Assembly (NCBI RefSeq): GCF_041435495.1
Contig: NZ_CP108644.1
Location: forward strand, 7,239,501 to 7,303,500
From: Streptomyces sp. NBC_01116
Lineage (GTDB): Bacteria > Actinomycetota > Actinomycetes > Streptomycetales > Streptomycetaceae
Length of the DNA stretch: 64,000 nucleotides
Reading direction: 5' to 3'
Part shown: piece after piece, positions 1-8,198 of the stretch
How the letters are laid out: each line of letters starts with the position of its first letter
Position numbering within the stretch: the stretch's first letter is position 1
Position numbers and translations under genes: made by a program
Notes under the pieces: model-generated
Seen by the model: the letters and a program-made list of their open reading frames with translations, nothing else
Told to the model about the DNA's origin: nothing
Databases searched by the model: none

Positions 1-1
1 G

Positions 2-844
2 GGCGCCCACCCCGGCGAGCCCCCGGCCACCGAACCGACGCTCATTCTCGGCGGCGCGCTCCAGGGCATGTTCGGCTGGCCCCAGATGGACGACCACCTG
101 GGCCCGGCGACCGACGTGGTCACCGCCGATCTGCCCGGCATGGGCAGCGCCGACCCGCTCCCGCCCGGCCCCAGCGCCGACCTGCTGCGCCGGGCCGTGC
201 TCGGCATCGCCGACGACATCGGCGCGCCCCGGCTGAACATCTTCGGCTTCTCCTACGGCACCGCCATCGCCTTCGGCTTCGCCCGGCGCCATCGGGAGCG
301 GGTGGCCCGCCTGGCCCTCGGCGGCGTCCCGGTCCACATCGACGCGGTCCAGGTCGACTCCTGGGAGCGGGCCCGGGTGCAGCTCGCGGCCGGGGACCGC
401 GAGGGGTTCGCCGCGACGGCCGCCGACGCGCTGATGTGCCTCGACCCCGAACGACACGTACACCGCAGAGAGTTGGCGCGCCGCTATGTCCGGCGCTCCT
501 TCCTGCACGCGCTCACCCACTCGCCGCACGCGGCGGACTCGCTGTACCGGGCGCTGGCCGACCGGCCCGACTTCTCCGGCGGTCTCACCGGCGTACCGGC
601 GCTGGTCTTCGCCGGGGAGCACGACACGGTGACGCCGCCCGCGCGGCAGCGGGAGTTCGCCGCGACGATCGAGGGCAGCCGGTTCCTGACGATCGGGGAG
701 TCCGACCACTGGGTGGTCCTGGAGCGGGCCGACGAAGTGGCCGCGCTGGTCTCCCGGTTCTTCATCGGGCGGGAGCCGGTGGCCGACGAGGCCGGTGCCG
801 TCGCCCTGCCGCGCCAGGCGGGCGCGCCGGCCGGGCGGACCTGA
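2..844 (+). CDS. alpha/beta hydrolase, 5'-truncated by window edge
   Basis: The reading frame is open from base 2, so the true start lies upstream; an ATG at 68 is internal because in-frame codons before it already encode a typical beta-strand and oxyanion region (LILGG). The nucleophile elbow GFSYG, the acid in GEHDTV and the histidine in SDHWV give the Ser-Asp-His triad in the order expected for the alpha/beta hydrolase fold. A cap-like helical region separates strand 6 from strand 7. No signal peptide can be judged because the N-terminus is missing. The substrate cannot be inferred. It converges with the nuclease gene and is separated from it by a strong hairpin. Confidence 0.8.
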   Translation, partial: GAHPGEPPATEPTLILGGALQGMFGWPQMDDHLGPATDVVTADLPGMGSADPLPPGPSADLLRRAVLGIADDIGAPRLNIFGFSYGTAIAFGFARRHRERVARLALGGVPVHIDAVQVDSWERARVQLAAGDREGFAATAADALMCLDPERHVHRRELARRYVRRSFLHALTHSPHAADSLYRALADRPDFSGGLTGVPALVFAGEHDTVTPPARQREFAATIEGSRFLTIGESDHWVVLERADEVAALVSRFFIGREPVADEAGAVALPRQAGAPAGRT

Positions 845-878
845 GCGGGGCCCCGGCGGGGCGGAGCTGAGCATGCCG

Positions 879-908
879 CGGGGCGGACCGGTGAGCCGGT
901 CCGCCCCG
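879..908. terminator. bidirectional hairpin terminator
   Basis: A perfect 13-bp inverted repeat (879-891 with 896-908) and a 4-nt loop sits between the convergent hydrolase and nuclease genes. There is no U-tract, as is common in Streptomyces. Confidence 0.75.
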
Positions 909-924
909 CCGGGGTCCCGGCACC

Positions 925-3333
925 TCAGTGCCAGAAACCGCCGACCTTGATCCGCACCACCTGCGGGTCGTGGTCGCTCGCCTGGTCGGCGAACTCGGCG
1001 TTGATGTGCACCACGTCGTAGTCGGGACGCCGGATGCCGGGGCTCGTCAGGATGTGGTCCAGCGTCTGCGAGTTGCCGTCGAAGACGTAGCTGTACCGCT
1101 CCGACGAGGGGAGCGTCGTGATCAGCGGCTTGAGCGCCCTGTCCTTGGTCAGCGCCTTCATCGTCGGGGAGAACTCGAAGTCGTTGAAGTCGCCGAGCGC
1201 GACGACCTTGGCGGACCTGTCCGCCTTCAGCAGCGAAGCGACGAAGGCGTTGACCTCGGCGGCCTGCTGGATCCGCTTCGTCTCCGAGGAACGCGTCGGC
1301 TCCTGGTAGCGGCCGTGCAGCGGCTGGTCGCCGCCCTTGGACGCGAAGTGGTTGCCGATGACGAAGACCGGCTTGCCGCGGAAGACGAACTCGCCCACCA
1401 GCGGCTTGCGGCTGTCCGCCCACGCCGGGCTCGCCGGGTTGATCCGGCCCGGGGAAGCGGAGAGCTCGACGCCCTTGCGGGTGTCGACGGCGTGCACCGG
1501 CGTGGTGGCGTCGCCGCCCGCGCGGTCGGTGAAGGAGACCCGCTGCGGGTTGAAGAGGAGGACGTTGCGGATGTTGCCGCCGGGCTCGCCGCCGTCCTTG
1601 TTGTTCTCGGGGGCGATGTAGCGCCAGGCGTAGCGCGGCCCGCCCTTCGCGACGACCGCGTCGGTGAACCGCTTCAGCGTCGCCTCGGAGCCCGTCGTGC
1701 CGTCGTTCACCGCACCGTTGTCGTCCTGGATCTCCTCCAGCGAGACGATGTCGGGGGAGGACAGGTTGACCGCGACGCCCTCGGCCAGGGTGTCGAACTT
1801 GGCCTGGTCGTCGCGGGCGTCGAGGTTCTCCACGTTGTACGTGGCGACCGCCAGCTCGTTCTTCCTCTGCTTACGGGTCACCTCGCGCCGCAGCTTCCTG
1901 TCGACGACCGAGCCCAGCTCGGTGGCCTGCACGTTGTAGCCGCCGAAGCTCGCGTAGTCGAGCACGCCGGTGGTGCGGCCCTTCAGCACGTCCCCGACGT
2001 TCGCCGTCGGGACCGGCCGCGCCGGGTCCAGCGACATCACCTTGAGGCGGCCGGTGTTCTGGTCCTCGTACGAGGCGTAGAGCGTGCCGCCGCGCCGGGT
2101 CGGGTTCTCCCTCGGCTTCACGGTCACCCAGATCTCGTCGTACGCGGTCGTCGCCCCGGTCACCCGGGTGTCGGCGAACTCGACGCGGGAGCCCTCCAGC
2201 GTCTCGTACAGATCCAGGGCGTACCGGGACGGGTCCAGCGGCAGCGCGTCGATCGTCCCGCCGTCCGCCGAGGGCACGTAACGGGCGGGCACCGAACGGG
2301 CGTCGAGGACGACCGGGGCGGGCAGCGCGTTGCCGGAGGACAGGACGGTGGTGCGGGGCGCGGTGATCTGGGTGAGGGACTGGGTGCCGGTGCCCGGGTA
2401 GTACTCCGCGACCTTGCCGCTGACCAGGACCGCGTCGCCGGCCTTCACGGCCGGTGCGGTGGAGCCGGTGTAGACGAACAGGCCCTCGCCGGTGCGCGGG
2501 TCGCCGTCGGGGGCCGTGTCCTGGATCCAGAAGCCGCGCGAGCCGCTGGAGCGCACTCCGGTGACGACGCCCGGGACGCCGGTCACCTGCTTGCCGTCGA
2601 GCGGGGAGACCCGGGTGGTGCCCTGGATGTCGTGGATCCGTACGTCGCCGGGCTCGGTGGGGCCGGGCTCCTCCGGCTCCTGCCCGCCGCCGGACGCCTC
2701 GCCCTTGGCGTTGACCGGCGTCGGGGCGCCCGCGGCGAGGTCGGCCGCGTTGTCGTCGGTGTCGGCGAGCGAGGCGGCCCGTGCGACGGACGCGGTGGCC
2801 GACGCGCCGGGGACCGGGCCGCTTCCCTCCCGGACGACCGCGGAGCCGTAGCCGACCAGGTCGACGATCCGGGTGTCCGCCGCGCAGTCCGCCGCCGACT
2901 TGCAGGTGAGCGGGGCCGTCCCGGAGACCAGGGCGACGGTGCCGCTCCCCGCCGCCATGGCGACCGTGCCGGTGGCGTCGGCGGAGGGCAGCGCGACGGT
3001 TCCGCCGGTGCCCGCGGCCTGCGCGACCAGGTAGCGGCCGCCGGGCGCGATGGACCCGGACAGCCCGGAGACCTGCCACTGCGAGCCGGCCGACGGGCTG
3101 CCCGGAAGGTACTGGACGCTGAGGCCGCCGACCTCGAAGGGCGCGGAGCCGGCGTTGGCCAGCTCGACGAAGTCCCGGGTCAGCGTCGCGCCGGAGTTGC
3201 CCCCGCCGCCGTACACCTCGGAGATGACGGCGGTGGCGGACGGTGCCGCCTGGGCGGCGGGCAGGGCGGTCACCGCGAGAGCGGCGGCGACGGCGCCGGT
3301 CAGCAGAACGGAACCGGATCTGTGTATCTGCAC
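925..3333 (-). CDS. secreted ExeM/NucH-type endonuclease with lamin-tail domain
   Basis: Extracellular DNase/RNase probably used in nutrient (phosphate, nucleoside) scavenging. From the GTG at 3333 the protein opens with a Sec signal peptide (hydrophobic core VLLTGAVAAALAV, cleavage near AQAA), followed by a lamin-tail domain (EVYGGGGNSG start, about residues 35-190), a middle OB-like region typical of ExeM proteins, and a C-terminal endonuclease/exonuclease/phosphatase domain with YNVENLD, LEEIQDD, GNHFASKGG, GDFNDF and SDHDPQ motifs. The frame stays open to an ATG at 3408, but a sigma70-like promoter (3371-3400) lies inside that extension, so GTG 3333 is preferred. About 800 residues is normal for the family. 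Confidence 0.88.
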   Translation of the reverse strand: MQIHRSGSVLLTGAVAAALAVTALPAAQAAPSATAVISEVYGGGGNSGATLTRDFVELANAGSAPFEVGGLSVQYLPGSPSAGSQWQVSGLSGSIAPGGRYLVAQAAGTGGTVALPSADATGTVAMAAGSGTVALVSGTAPLTCKSAADCAADTRIVDLVGYGSAVVREGSGPVPGASATASVARAASLADTDDNAADLAAGAPTPVNAKGEASGGGQEPEEPGPTEPGDVRIHDIQGTTRVSPLDGKQVTGVPGVVTGVRSSGSRGFWIQDTAPDGDPRTGEGLFVYTGSTAPAVKAGDAVLVSGKVAEYYPGTGTQSLTQITAPRTTVLSSGNALPAPVVLDARSVPARYVPSADGGTIDALPLDPSRYALDLYETLEGSRVEFADTRVTGATTAYDEIWVTVKPRENPTRRGGTLYASYEDQNTGRLKVMSLDPARPVPTANVGDVLKGRTTGVLDYASFGGYNVQATELGSVVDRKLRREVTRKQRKNELAVATYNVENLDARDDQAKFDTLAEGVAVNLSSPDIVSLEEIQDDNGAVNDGTTGSEATLKRFTDAVVAKGGPRYAWRYIAPENNKDGGEPGGNIRNVLLFNPQRVSFTDRAGGDATTPVHAVDTRKGVELSASPGRINPASPAWADSRKPLVGEFVFRGKPVFVIGNHFASKGGDQPLHGRYQEPTRSSETKRIQQAAEVNAFVASLLKADRSAKVVALGDFNDFEFSPTMKALTKDRALKPLITTLPSSERYSYVFDGNSQTLDHILTSPGIRRPDYDVVHINAEFADQASDHDPQVVRIKVGGFWH

Positions 3334-3370
3334 GGGAGGTGCCCCCAACTGAACGGAGTAGTAGGGGCAA

Positions 3371-3400
3371 AAGCTATGCGCGTAGAACAGGGCGTGACAA
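3371..3400 (-). promoter_or_regulatory. candidate promoter of the nuclease gene
   Basis: On the minus strand TTGTCA (3400-3395), an 18-bp spacer and TAGCTT (3376-3371) resemble a -35/-10 pair. It lies about 40 bp upstream of the GTG start chosen for the nuclease. Confidence 0.4.
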
Positions 3401-3576
3401 GGCATCATCGGTTAATTCCCGGCGTCGTCCGGATGGAGGGCGGACCTACGCGCCCCGCAGGGCTCGGCGGGCCCCCGCTTCGCGCGCCCGCCGTGTGCCC
3501 GCCACGCGCCTGTCACGTGCGGCAATGATGGGCAACACGCCCTGATGAGACGGCAGTCCACCATACGGTCAGCGGT

Positions 3577-3606
3577 TTGACCGGGTTCCGCCGTTCCGGC
3601 TACGTT
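3577..3606 (+). promoter_or_regulatory. candidate promoter giving a leaderless transcript
   Basis: TTGACC (3577-3582), an 18-bp spacer and TACGTT (3601-3606). The expected transcription start is at about 3613-3614, the A of the leader-peptide ATG, so the leader would be translated from a leaderless mRNA. Confidence 0.5.
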
Positions 3607-3613
3607 GCGCGCC

Positions 3614-3694
3614 ATGCAGCGATCCGCACACCTGACGACGCGAGGTCATGTCGACCTGAAGCGTGTGTGCTCCGCGGCGTGTCACCGGGCCTGA
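3614..3694 (+). CDS. actinobacterial cysteine leader peptide (26 aa)
   Basis: ATG at 3614 opens a 26-codon ORF ending TGA 3692-3694. The peptide carries the HVDLKRV core followed by two Cys codons (C19 and C23) near its end, matching the family of small actinobacterial leader peptides found before sulfur-metabolism operons. Ribosome behaviour at the Cys codons is known (in mycobacteria) to couple cysteine supply to expression of downstream sulfur genes. There is no Shine-Dalgarno; the predicted transcription start coincides with the ATG. Downstream lie a ROK regulator and then a sulfonate-type uptake and desulfonation operon, which fits. I recognise the family by its core motif; the attenuation role here is inferred. 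Confidence 0.8.
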   Translation: MQRSAHLTTRGHVDLKRVCSAACHRA

Positions 3695-3874
3695 ACGCGA
3701 CCCTGCCCCGGCGTGACCGCCGCCGGAGCCGCTCCGCCGTGCGCACCCGGGGGGACCGTTCCACGGGAGAAGCCGAACCCACCCCCGGCCCGGCGCCGGA
3801 CGGACCCCGTACGAGGCTCCGTCCGGACGTCCTCCCGCACGGCCCGCTGCCATCGAGGACCTGTGGAGACACCT

Positions 3875-5179
3875 GTGAAGCGTCCATCCGTGCCCGTCCG
3901 CCGCCCCGTCCCGCTGCGCCGCTCGGACATCCCGGCGGCAGGCCCCGCCCGCCGGGTGTCCGGCACCGGTTCCGTGCTGGGCGCGATCCTCGACCACGGG
4001 CCCGTCGCCCGGTCCAACGTCGCCCGGCTCACCGGCCTCTCCCCGGCCGCGGTGACCGGCCACGTCGGGCAGCTGCTGGCGCGCGGGCTCGTCCGGGAGG
4101 GCCAGGGGACCGCCGGGCCCAAGGGGCTCGGCCGCCCCCACATCCCCGTCGAGATCGACACCGGCCGCTATCTGGTCGCCGGGGCCCATGTCGCCGTCGC
4201 GCACTCCACCGTCTCGCTGATGGATCTGCGCGGCCGGATCGTCGCCGAGGACCGCCAACCGCACGCCCTCGGGGCGACGGGGCCCTACGCCACCGTCCCC
4301 GGCCGGTCCCCGCGCGGCCTCTCCAGCGGGCCGGCCCTGCTGCGCGACCTCGCCGACCGGCTGTCCCGCCTCGTCGGGACGCACGCCGCCGGCCGGACCG
4401 TGCTCGCCCTCGGCTTCGCCACGGGGCACCGGGTGGACCCCGCCGCCGGAGTCGTCGTCGACCATCCGCACCTGGGCTGGCGGAACGTACCGGTGCGCGC
4501 GATCCTCGAAACCGCCACCGGCCTTCCCGTCCATGTGGACAGCCACTCACGGGCGTTGGCCCGCGCCGAGCAGCTCTTCGGCGAGGCCTCGACCCGGGTC
4601 AGCACGGTCCTGCTCTTCGTCGGGGCCGTCGTGGACGCCGCGTTCGCCAGCTCGGGGAGCATGCACCTGGGACCTCGCTCCGGAACGGGCAGCGTGGCCC
4701 ATCTGCCCTTGGGATCGGGCGGATCGGGTGGGGCCGAGCCCTGTTCGTGCGGCCGCGCCGGCTGCCTCCAGTCGGAGGTATCCGAGCGGGCCATGGTGCG
4801 CCGGGCCGCCGACCAGGGCCTGTTCGTCGGCACGTTCGCCGAACTGCTCGACGGCGCCCTGGCCGGGGACGAGCGGGCCCTCGGGCTCTTCCGCCGCCGC
4901 GCCCTGCTCGTCGGCCGGGCGGCGGCCCTGCTGCTGGACATGTTCGACCCGGAGGTCCTCGTGGTCGTCGAACCGGGAGCGGGCCGCATACCGGCGTGCC
5001 TGGCGGATCTGCGGGCGGAGGTGGCGAGGCGCTCCTGGGTCTGCGACGACCCCGAACGGGCCGTGGTGCCGAGCAGCTTCACCGGATCGGTGCTGGCCAC
5101 CGCGGGCGGCGCGGTGGCGCTCGGCGCCCTGTACGACGACCCGCTGGGACCCTGGCCCGCGCTGCCCGCGGTGTCGTGA
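3875..5179 (+). CDS. ROK-family transcriptional regulator
   Basis: GTG 3875 is chosen because it has GGAG six bases upstream; a longer frame from 3713 overlaps the region after the leader peptide and is Pro/Arg-rich noise. Of 434 residues, about 35-90 form a winged helix (GSVLGAILDHGPVARSNVARLTGLS), followed by a ROK sugar-kinase-like domain with the zinc-binding CSCGRAGC motif (residues 290-297) and a conserved acidic region VDSHSRALARAE around residue 222. ROK proteins are usually sugar-responsive repressors or activators. Its place between a cysteine leader peptide and a sulfonate operon suggests it regulates, or is co-transcribed with, sulfur acquisition, perhaps sensing a sulfated or sulfonated sugar (inference). 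Confidence 0.8.
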   Translation: MKRPSVPVRRPVPLRRSDIPAAGPARRVSGTGSVLGAILDHGPVARSNVARLTGLSPAAVTGHVGQLLARGLVREGQGTAGPKGLGRPHIPVEIDTGRYLVAGAHVAVAHSTVSLMDLRGRIVAEDRQPHALGATGPYATVPGRSPRGLSSGPALLRDLADRLSRLVGTHAAGRTVLALGFATGHRVDPAAGVVVDHPHLGWRNVPVRAILETATGLPVHVDSHSRALARAEQLFGEASTRVSTVLLFVGAVVDAAFASSGSMHLGPRSGTGSVAHLPLGSGGSGGAEPCSCGRAGCLQSEVSERAMVRRAADQGLFVGTFAELLDGALAGDERALGLFRRRALLVGRAAALLLDMFDPEVLVVVEPGAGRIPACLADLRAEVARRSWVCDDPERAVVPSSFTGSVLATAGGAVALGALYDDPLGPWPALPAVS

Positions 5180-5279
5180 ACGCGCCGCCGGACCCCTCTT
5201 CGCGTCCGGTGCGGAAACCGACTTAATTCAGAACGTTGCATTGTTGACCGGCCGGACGGCCCGACAGGAGAATGGATTC

Positions 5280-5402
5280 ATGACCAGCCGACAGCGAATG
5301 CAGCGGAACGCGCCCAGCGCGGCACACCGCTGTCGCTCGGCTGCGCCGGTGAGGTCCTTCTCCCGGCCCTGTCGTGGTCGCCGCTGTCCGGGTTCCCGAT
5401 AA
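5280..5402 (+). CDS. candidate Cys-codon leader ORF (40 aa) before the sulfonate operon
   Basis: ATG 5280 has a good AGGAG (5266-5270) nine bases upstream and opens a 40-codon, Arg-rich ORF (begins MTSRQRMQRN) ending TAA 5400-5402. It contains three cysteines and all three use TGT, the minor Cys codon in such GC-rich DNA; two lie close to the end (PCRGRRC). A 3-codon ORF (ATG GAT TCA TGA, 5272-5283) overlaps its start. The position, 195 bp before the flavin reductase of a sulfur operon, suggests a second, HVDL-unrelated cysteine-sensing leader. This is inference: a chance ORF is possible, although the ribosome site and codon choice argue against it. Confidence 0.5.
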   Translation: MTSRQRMQRNAPSAAHRCRSAAPVRSFSRPCRGRRCPGSR

Positions 5403-5596
5403 ACCCAGCTGCCTTTCCGGTGATCCCGGCCGCGGATCCACTTCCGCGGAGGATTTTCCTTCCTGCCGGGTGATCCGTGCTGTCCGCCGCCGGCTCTGCC
5501 CGCCCGTACCTTTCTGCCCATCCGCGCACCCATGCCGCGTGTGCCCATGTGCCCGTGTGCCCGTTTTCCCTTTCCGCTCCTTCCGCTCCGGGAGAG
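5403..5596 (+). other. untranslated region before the flavin reductase, pyrimidine-rich
   Basis: No convincing gene. It contains a small inverted repeat (CCGCGG at about 5431 and 5447, 8-nt loop) and a TGCCC-rich tract (about 5499-5580) with repeats of the type GTGCCCATGTGCCCGTG. The tract reads as Cys-rich in two overlapping frames. It could hold the attenuator structure expected after a leader ORF, but I cannot fold it reliably by eye. Confidence 0.4.
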
Positions 5597-6100
5597 ATGT
5601 TGACCATCACCGTGCCTTCCTATGCCCCCGCCTACGCCCCCGACCGTTTCAAGCAGGTGTTCCGCCGCTATCCGGCGGGCGTGGTCGTCGTCACCGCCGA
5701 CTCCGGCCGCGGACCGGTCGGGTTCACCGCCACCTCGCTCGCCTCGCTCTCCCTGGACCCGCCGCTGGTCTCGTACGGCATCGGCGCCTCGGCCTCCTCC
5801 TGGCCCCATGTCGAGGCGGCGGCATCCACCGTCGTCAACTTCCTGGGCGCCGACCAGGAATCACTCGCCCGCACCTTCGCCACCAGCGGCATCGACCGGT
5901 TCGCCGCACCCACCGCCTGGCGGCGGTTGCCGGAGGGCGAGCCGGTGCTCGACGGAGTGGCCGGCTGGCTGCGCCTGGAGACCGAGCGGATCGTGCCCGC
6001 CGGCGACCACCGGATCGTCATCGCCCGGGTCACCGAGTCCTGGCTCGACGAGGACCGGGCCCCGCTGCTGTTCCACGACGGCGCCTACCACTCCCTCTGA
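5597..6100 (+). CDS. flavin reductase family protein (FMN reductase for the LLM monooxygenase)
   Basis: A 167-residue protein of the flavin-reductase-like FMN-binding domain family: YPAGVVVVTA, GFTATSLASLSLDPPLVSYG and NFL are the conserved core segments. It would supply reduced FMN to the DszA/NtaA-type monooxygenase encoded further down the same operon (9044-10420), as in two-component desulfonation or desulfurisation systems. The start is uncertain: ATG 5597 is only two bases from GGAG, and TTG 5600 or GTG 5612 are alternatives; the frame stays open upstream to 5477 through the pyrimidine-rich tract, which I treat as untranslated. The next gene starts 18 bp downstream. Confidence 0.82.
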   Translation: MLTITVPSYAPAYAPDRFKQVFRRYPAGVVVVTADSGRGPVGFTATSLASLSLDPPLVSYGIGASASSWPHVEAAASTVVNFLGADQESLARTFATSGIDRFAAPTAWRRLPEGEPVLDGVAGWLRLETERIVPAGDHRIVIARVTESWLDEDRAPLLFHDGAYHSL

Positions 6101-6118
6101 GACCCAGGACATCACCTC

Positions 6119-7201
6119 ATGCCTCGTCACCAGACCCACGACCCTTCCGCCATTGCCCGGACCGTGGGCCGCAGGTCCATTCTCGCCCTCGCCACCGGAA
6201 CGGTTCTCGGCCTCGCCGGCTGCTCCCCGGGGGTCAAGACCGTGGCCAGTTCCGAGCCCACCGGGAAACTCCCCTCGGGAGCTCCGCCGCCGGGCACGAA
6301 ACTGACCGTCGCCGTCCGCACGACCCGTCTTCAGCTCGGACCCGCGGGCCTGGAAAAGGATGTGGGATTCACCGTTTCCGCATGGCCGAACCTCAGCGCG
6401 GGGCCCGACATCATCCAGGGATTCCGGGCGCAGTCGATCGACCTCGCCGCCAATGCCGGAATTCCCCCGATCCAGGCCAAGGCCATCGGCGTGGAAACGA
6501 GGATCGTGGCTATACAGGTCCGGCCGCGGCCCATCTACACCTTCGCGACGGCCCCCGGCTCCTCCATCGCCTCGGCAGCCGACTTCCGGGGCAGAAAGAT
6601 CGGCTTCTCGCAGGGCCAGGCCCAGGGCGTCGTCGTGCTGCGCGCACTGAAGGAGGCCGGGCTGAAGAACAGCGACGTCGAACTCGTCGCCCTGCCCAGC
6701 ACCCAGTTCCTCACCGCCCTGCAGTCCGGTCAGGTGGACGTGGCCCCGCTGGGCGAGCCGACCCTCACCAAGTACCTCGACCAGTACGGCAAGGACGGTG
6801 CCACCGGCCTCACGACCGACGTCGTGGACCTGCTCACCGTGTTGTGGGCCCCGGTGGAGGTCCTGAACGACCCCGCCAGGGCCGCCGCCGTCCGCAGCTT
6901 CGTCCCGCTGTGGGCCAAGGGCCTGGTCTGGGCGTGGGAGAACCCCGCCGAGTGGATCGACACGTACTACGTGAAGGACCAGGGCGTCTCCGAGGCCGAC
7001 GGCCGGCGCATCGTCTCCTCCCTCCACCAGCCGCAGTTCCCCGTCAGCTGGGACAAGGCCGTCGCGTGGGAGCAGGAGACCGCCGATCTGCTGGCCGAGG
7101 GCGGGTTCGTGCCGAAGCAGGACGTCTCCGACCTCTTCGACCGCCGCTTCGAGGGCCTGGCAGCCGCGTCCGTACCCGCCGCGTACCGGGAGACGTCATG
7201 A
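6119..7201 (+). CDS. sulfonate/aliphatic-type ABC substrate-binding lipoprotein
   Basis: 360 residues. The N-terminus has GRRSILALATG followed by lipobox LAGC, so it is exported (possibly by Tat) and lipid-anchored. The rest is an NMT1/SsuA-like periplasmic-binding fold: early GPDIIQGFRAQSIDLAANAG, then DFRGRKIGFSQGQAQ and ALQSGQVDVAPLGEP, segments typical for sulfonate, taurine or nitrate binders. With the adjacent permease and ATPase it forms a complete importer. The stop codon TGA overlaps the ATG of the small repeat ORF (ATGA at 7198-7201). An organosulfur ligand is inferred from the oxidoreductases in the operon, not from binding residues. Confidence 0.85.
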   Translation: MPRHQTHDPSAIARTVGRRSILALATGTVLGLAGCSPGVKTVASSEPTGKLPSGAPPPGTKLTVAVRTTRLQLGPAGLEKDVGFTVSAWPNLSAGPDIIQGFRAQSIDLAANAGIPPIQAKAIGVETRIVAIQVRPRPIYTFATAPGSSIASAADFRGRKIGFSQGQAQGVVVLRALKEAGLKNSDVELVALPSTQFLTALQSGQVDVAPLGEPTLTKYLDQYGKDGATGLTTDVVDLLTVLWAPVEVLNDPARAAAVRSFVPLWAKGLVWAWENPAEWIDTYYVKDQGVSEADGRRIVSSLHQPQFPVSWDKAVAWEQETADLLAEGGFVPKQDVSDLFDRRFEGLAAASVPAAYRETS

Positions 7202-7311
7202 CCGATCAGCCGGTATCGGCCGGCACGGCAGACGTCGTGACCGATCAGTCCGTTTCGGCCGGCGCGGTAGCCGTCGTCACCGATCAGTCCGTATCAGCCG
7301 CGTGGGGGACG
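7195..7311 (+). repeat. three 39-bp imperfect tandem repeats
   Basis: Copies begin at 7195, 7234 and 7273 (period exactly 39 bp); each starts GTC(A/G)T(G/C)ACCGATCAG. The array covers the 3' end of the binding-protein gene and nearly the whole 39-codon ORF that follows. Because the period is a multiple of three, duplication kept the frame. Confidence 0.9.
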
Positions 7312-7317
7312 ACATGA
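7198..7317 (+). CDS. small translationally coupled ORF of three 13-residue repeats
   Basis: ATG 7198 overlaps the binding-protein stop (ATGA), and its own TGA (7315-7317) overlaps the ATG of the permease at 7314 (again ATGA). The 39 residues are three 13-mers: MTDQPVSAGTADV, VTDQSVSAGAVAV, VTDQSVSAAWGTT. I recognise no family. Perfect coupling on both sides suggests that ribosomes traverse it from the binding protein to the permease, so it may be a translational bridge created by duplication of the original start region (the permease also starts MTD). It could instead be a non-functional by-product of slippage. No signal peptide or membrane segment is seen. Confidence 0.5.
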   Translation: MTDQPVSAGTADVVTDQSVSAGAVAVVTDQSVSAAWGTT

Positions 7318-8198
7318 CCGACCTGCTGCCCACCGCCCGCTCCGGCCCCGCCCCGCTCATCAAGGGCGCGCCCGCCGAGGAGACCGCTCACCGGGCGGTG
7401 CCCGCGGTCGCCCGCGGCACCCGCAGACGGCTCGGCCCCGGGCGGCCGGTCCCCTTCGGCCGGCTCATCGGCCCCGTCCTGCTCGTCGCCCTGTGGTGGG
7501 CGGCCTCGGCCTCCGGCCACCTGGACCCGCGCATCCTGTCCGGACCGGGCAGCGTCCTCTCCACCGCCGCCGACCTGGTCGCGACCGGGCGGCTCCAGGA
7601 CAACGTCCTCATCTCCCTCCAGCGCGCCGGACTCGGCCTCCTCTTCGGCGTCACCGCCGGGGTGGTCCTCGCGGTCACGGCCGGGCTCAGCCGCAGCGGG
7701 GAGTACCTGCTCGACGGGCCCCTCCAGATCAAGCGCGCCATCCCCTCGCTCGCCATGCTGCCGCTGCTGATCCTCTGGCTCGGCATCGGCGAACAGATGA
7801 AGGTCACGGTGATCGCGCTCGGCGTCGCGGTCAACATGTACATCAACACCTACGCCTCGCTGACCTCCATCGACAGCCGGTACGTGGAGCTCGCCGAGGG
7901 GCTCGACCTCGGCCGCGCCCAGTTCCTGCGCAAGGTCGTCGTCCCCGGTTCGCTGCCCGGCTTCTTCGTCGGCCTGCGGCTCGGCGTCACCTCCTCCTGG
8001 CTCGGCCTGATCGTCGTCGAGCAGATCAACTCCACCAGCGGCATCGGCTACATGATGTTCCAGGCCCAGCAGTACGCCCAGTCCGACGTGATCATCGTGG
8101 GCCTGGTCGCCTACGGGATCTTCGGCTTCGCCTCCGACGCGGGAGTGCGCGCGATCGAAAGGAAGGTCCTGTCATGGCGACGCACCCTGGCGGGCTGA
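7314..8198 (+). CDS. ABC transporter permease (SsuC-like)
   Basis: 294 residues from ATG 7314 (GTG 7302 is an in-frame alternative). There are about six membrane helices, starting with LIGPVLLVALWWAAS, and the cytoplasmic EAA loop YVELAEGLDLGRAQFLRKVVVPGSLPGF-type segment characteristic of SsuC/TauC/NrtB permeases (I name only its key features: E..A..L....G, then LPG). The first ~45 residues are a polar extension. It forms the membrane part of the importer with 6119-7201 and 8174-8929 and overlaps the ATPase gene by 25 bp. Confidence 0.88.
   Translation: MTDLLPTARSGPAPLIKGAPAEETAHRAVPAVARGTRRRLGPGRPVPFGRLIGPVLLVALWWAASASGHLDPRILSGPGSVLSTAADLVATGRLQDNVLISLQRAGLGLLFGVTAGVVLAVTAGLSRSGEYLLDGPLQIKRAIPSLAMLPLLILWLGIGEQMKVTVIALGVAVNMYINTYASLTSIDSRYVELAEGLDLGRAQFLRKVVVPGSLPGFFVGLRLGVTSSWLGLIVVEQINSTSGIGYMMFQAQQYAQSDVIIVGLVAYGIFGFASDAGVRAIERKVLSWRRTLAG

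Noticed and set aside
928..3528. 866-codon open frame on the plus strand opposite the nuclease
   Set aside because: Its composition is Val/Arg/Gly-rich antisense noise caused by high GC; the minus-strand frame has clear domains and a signal peptide.
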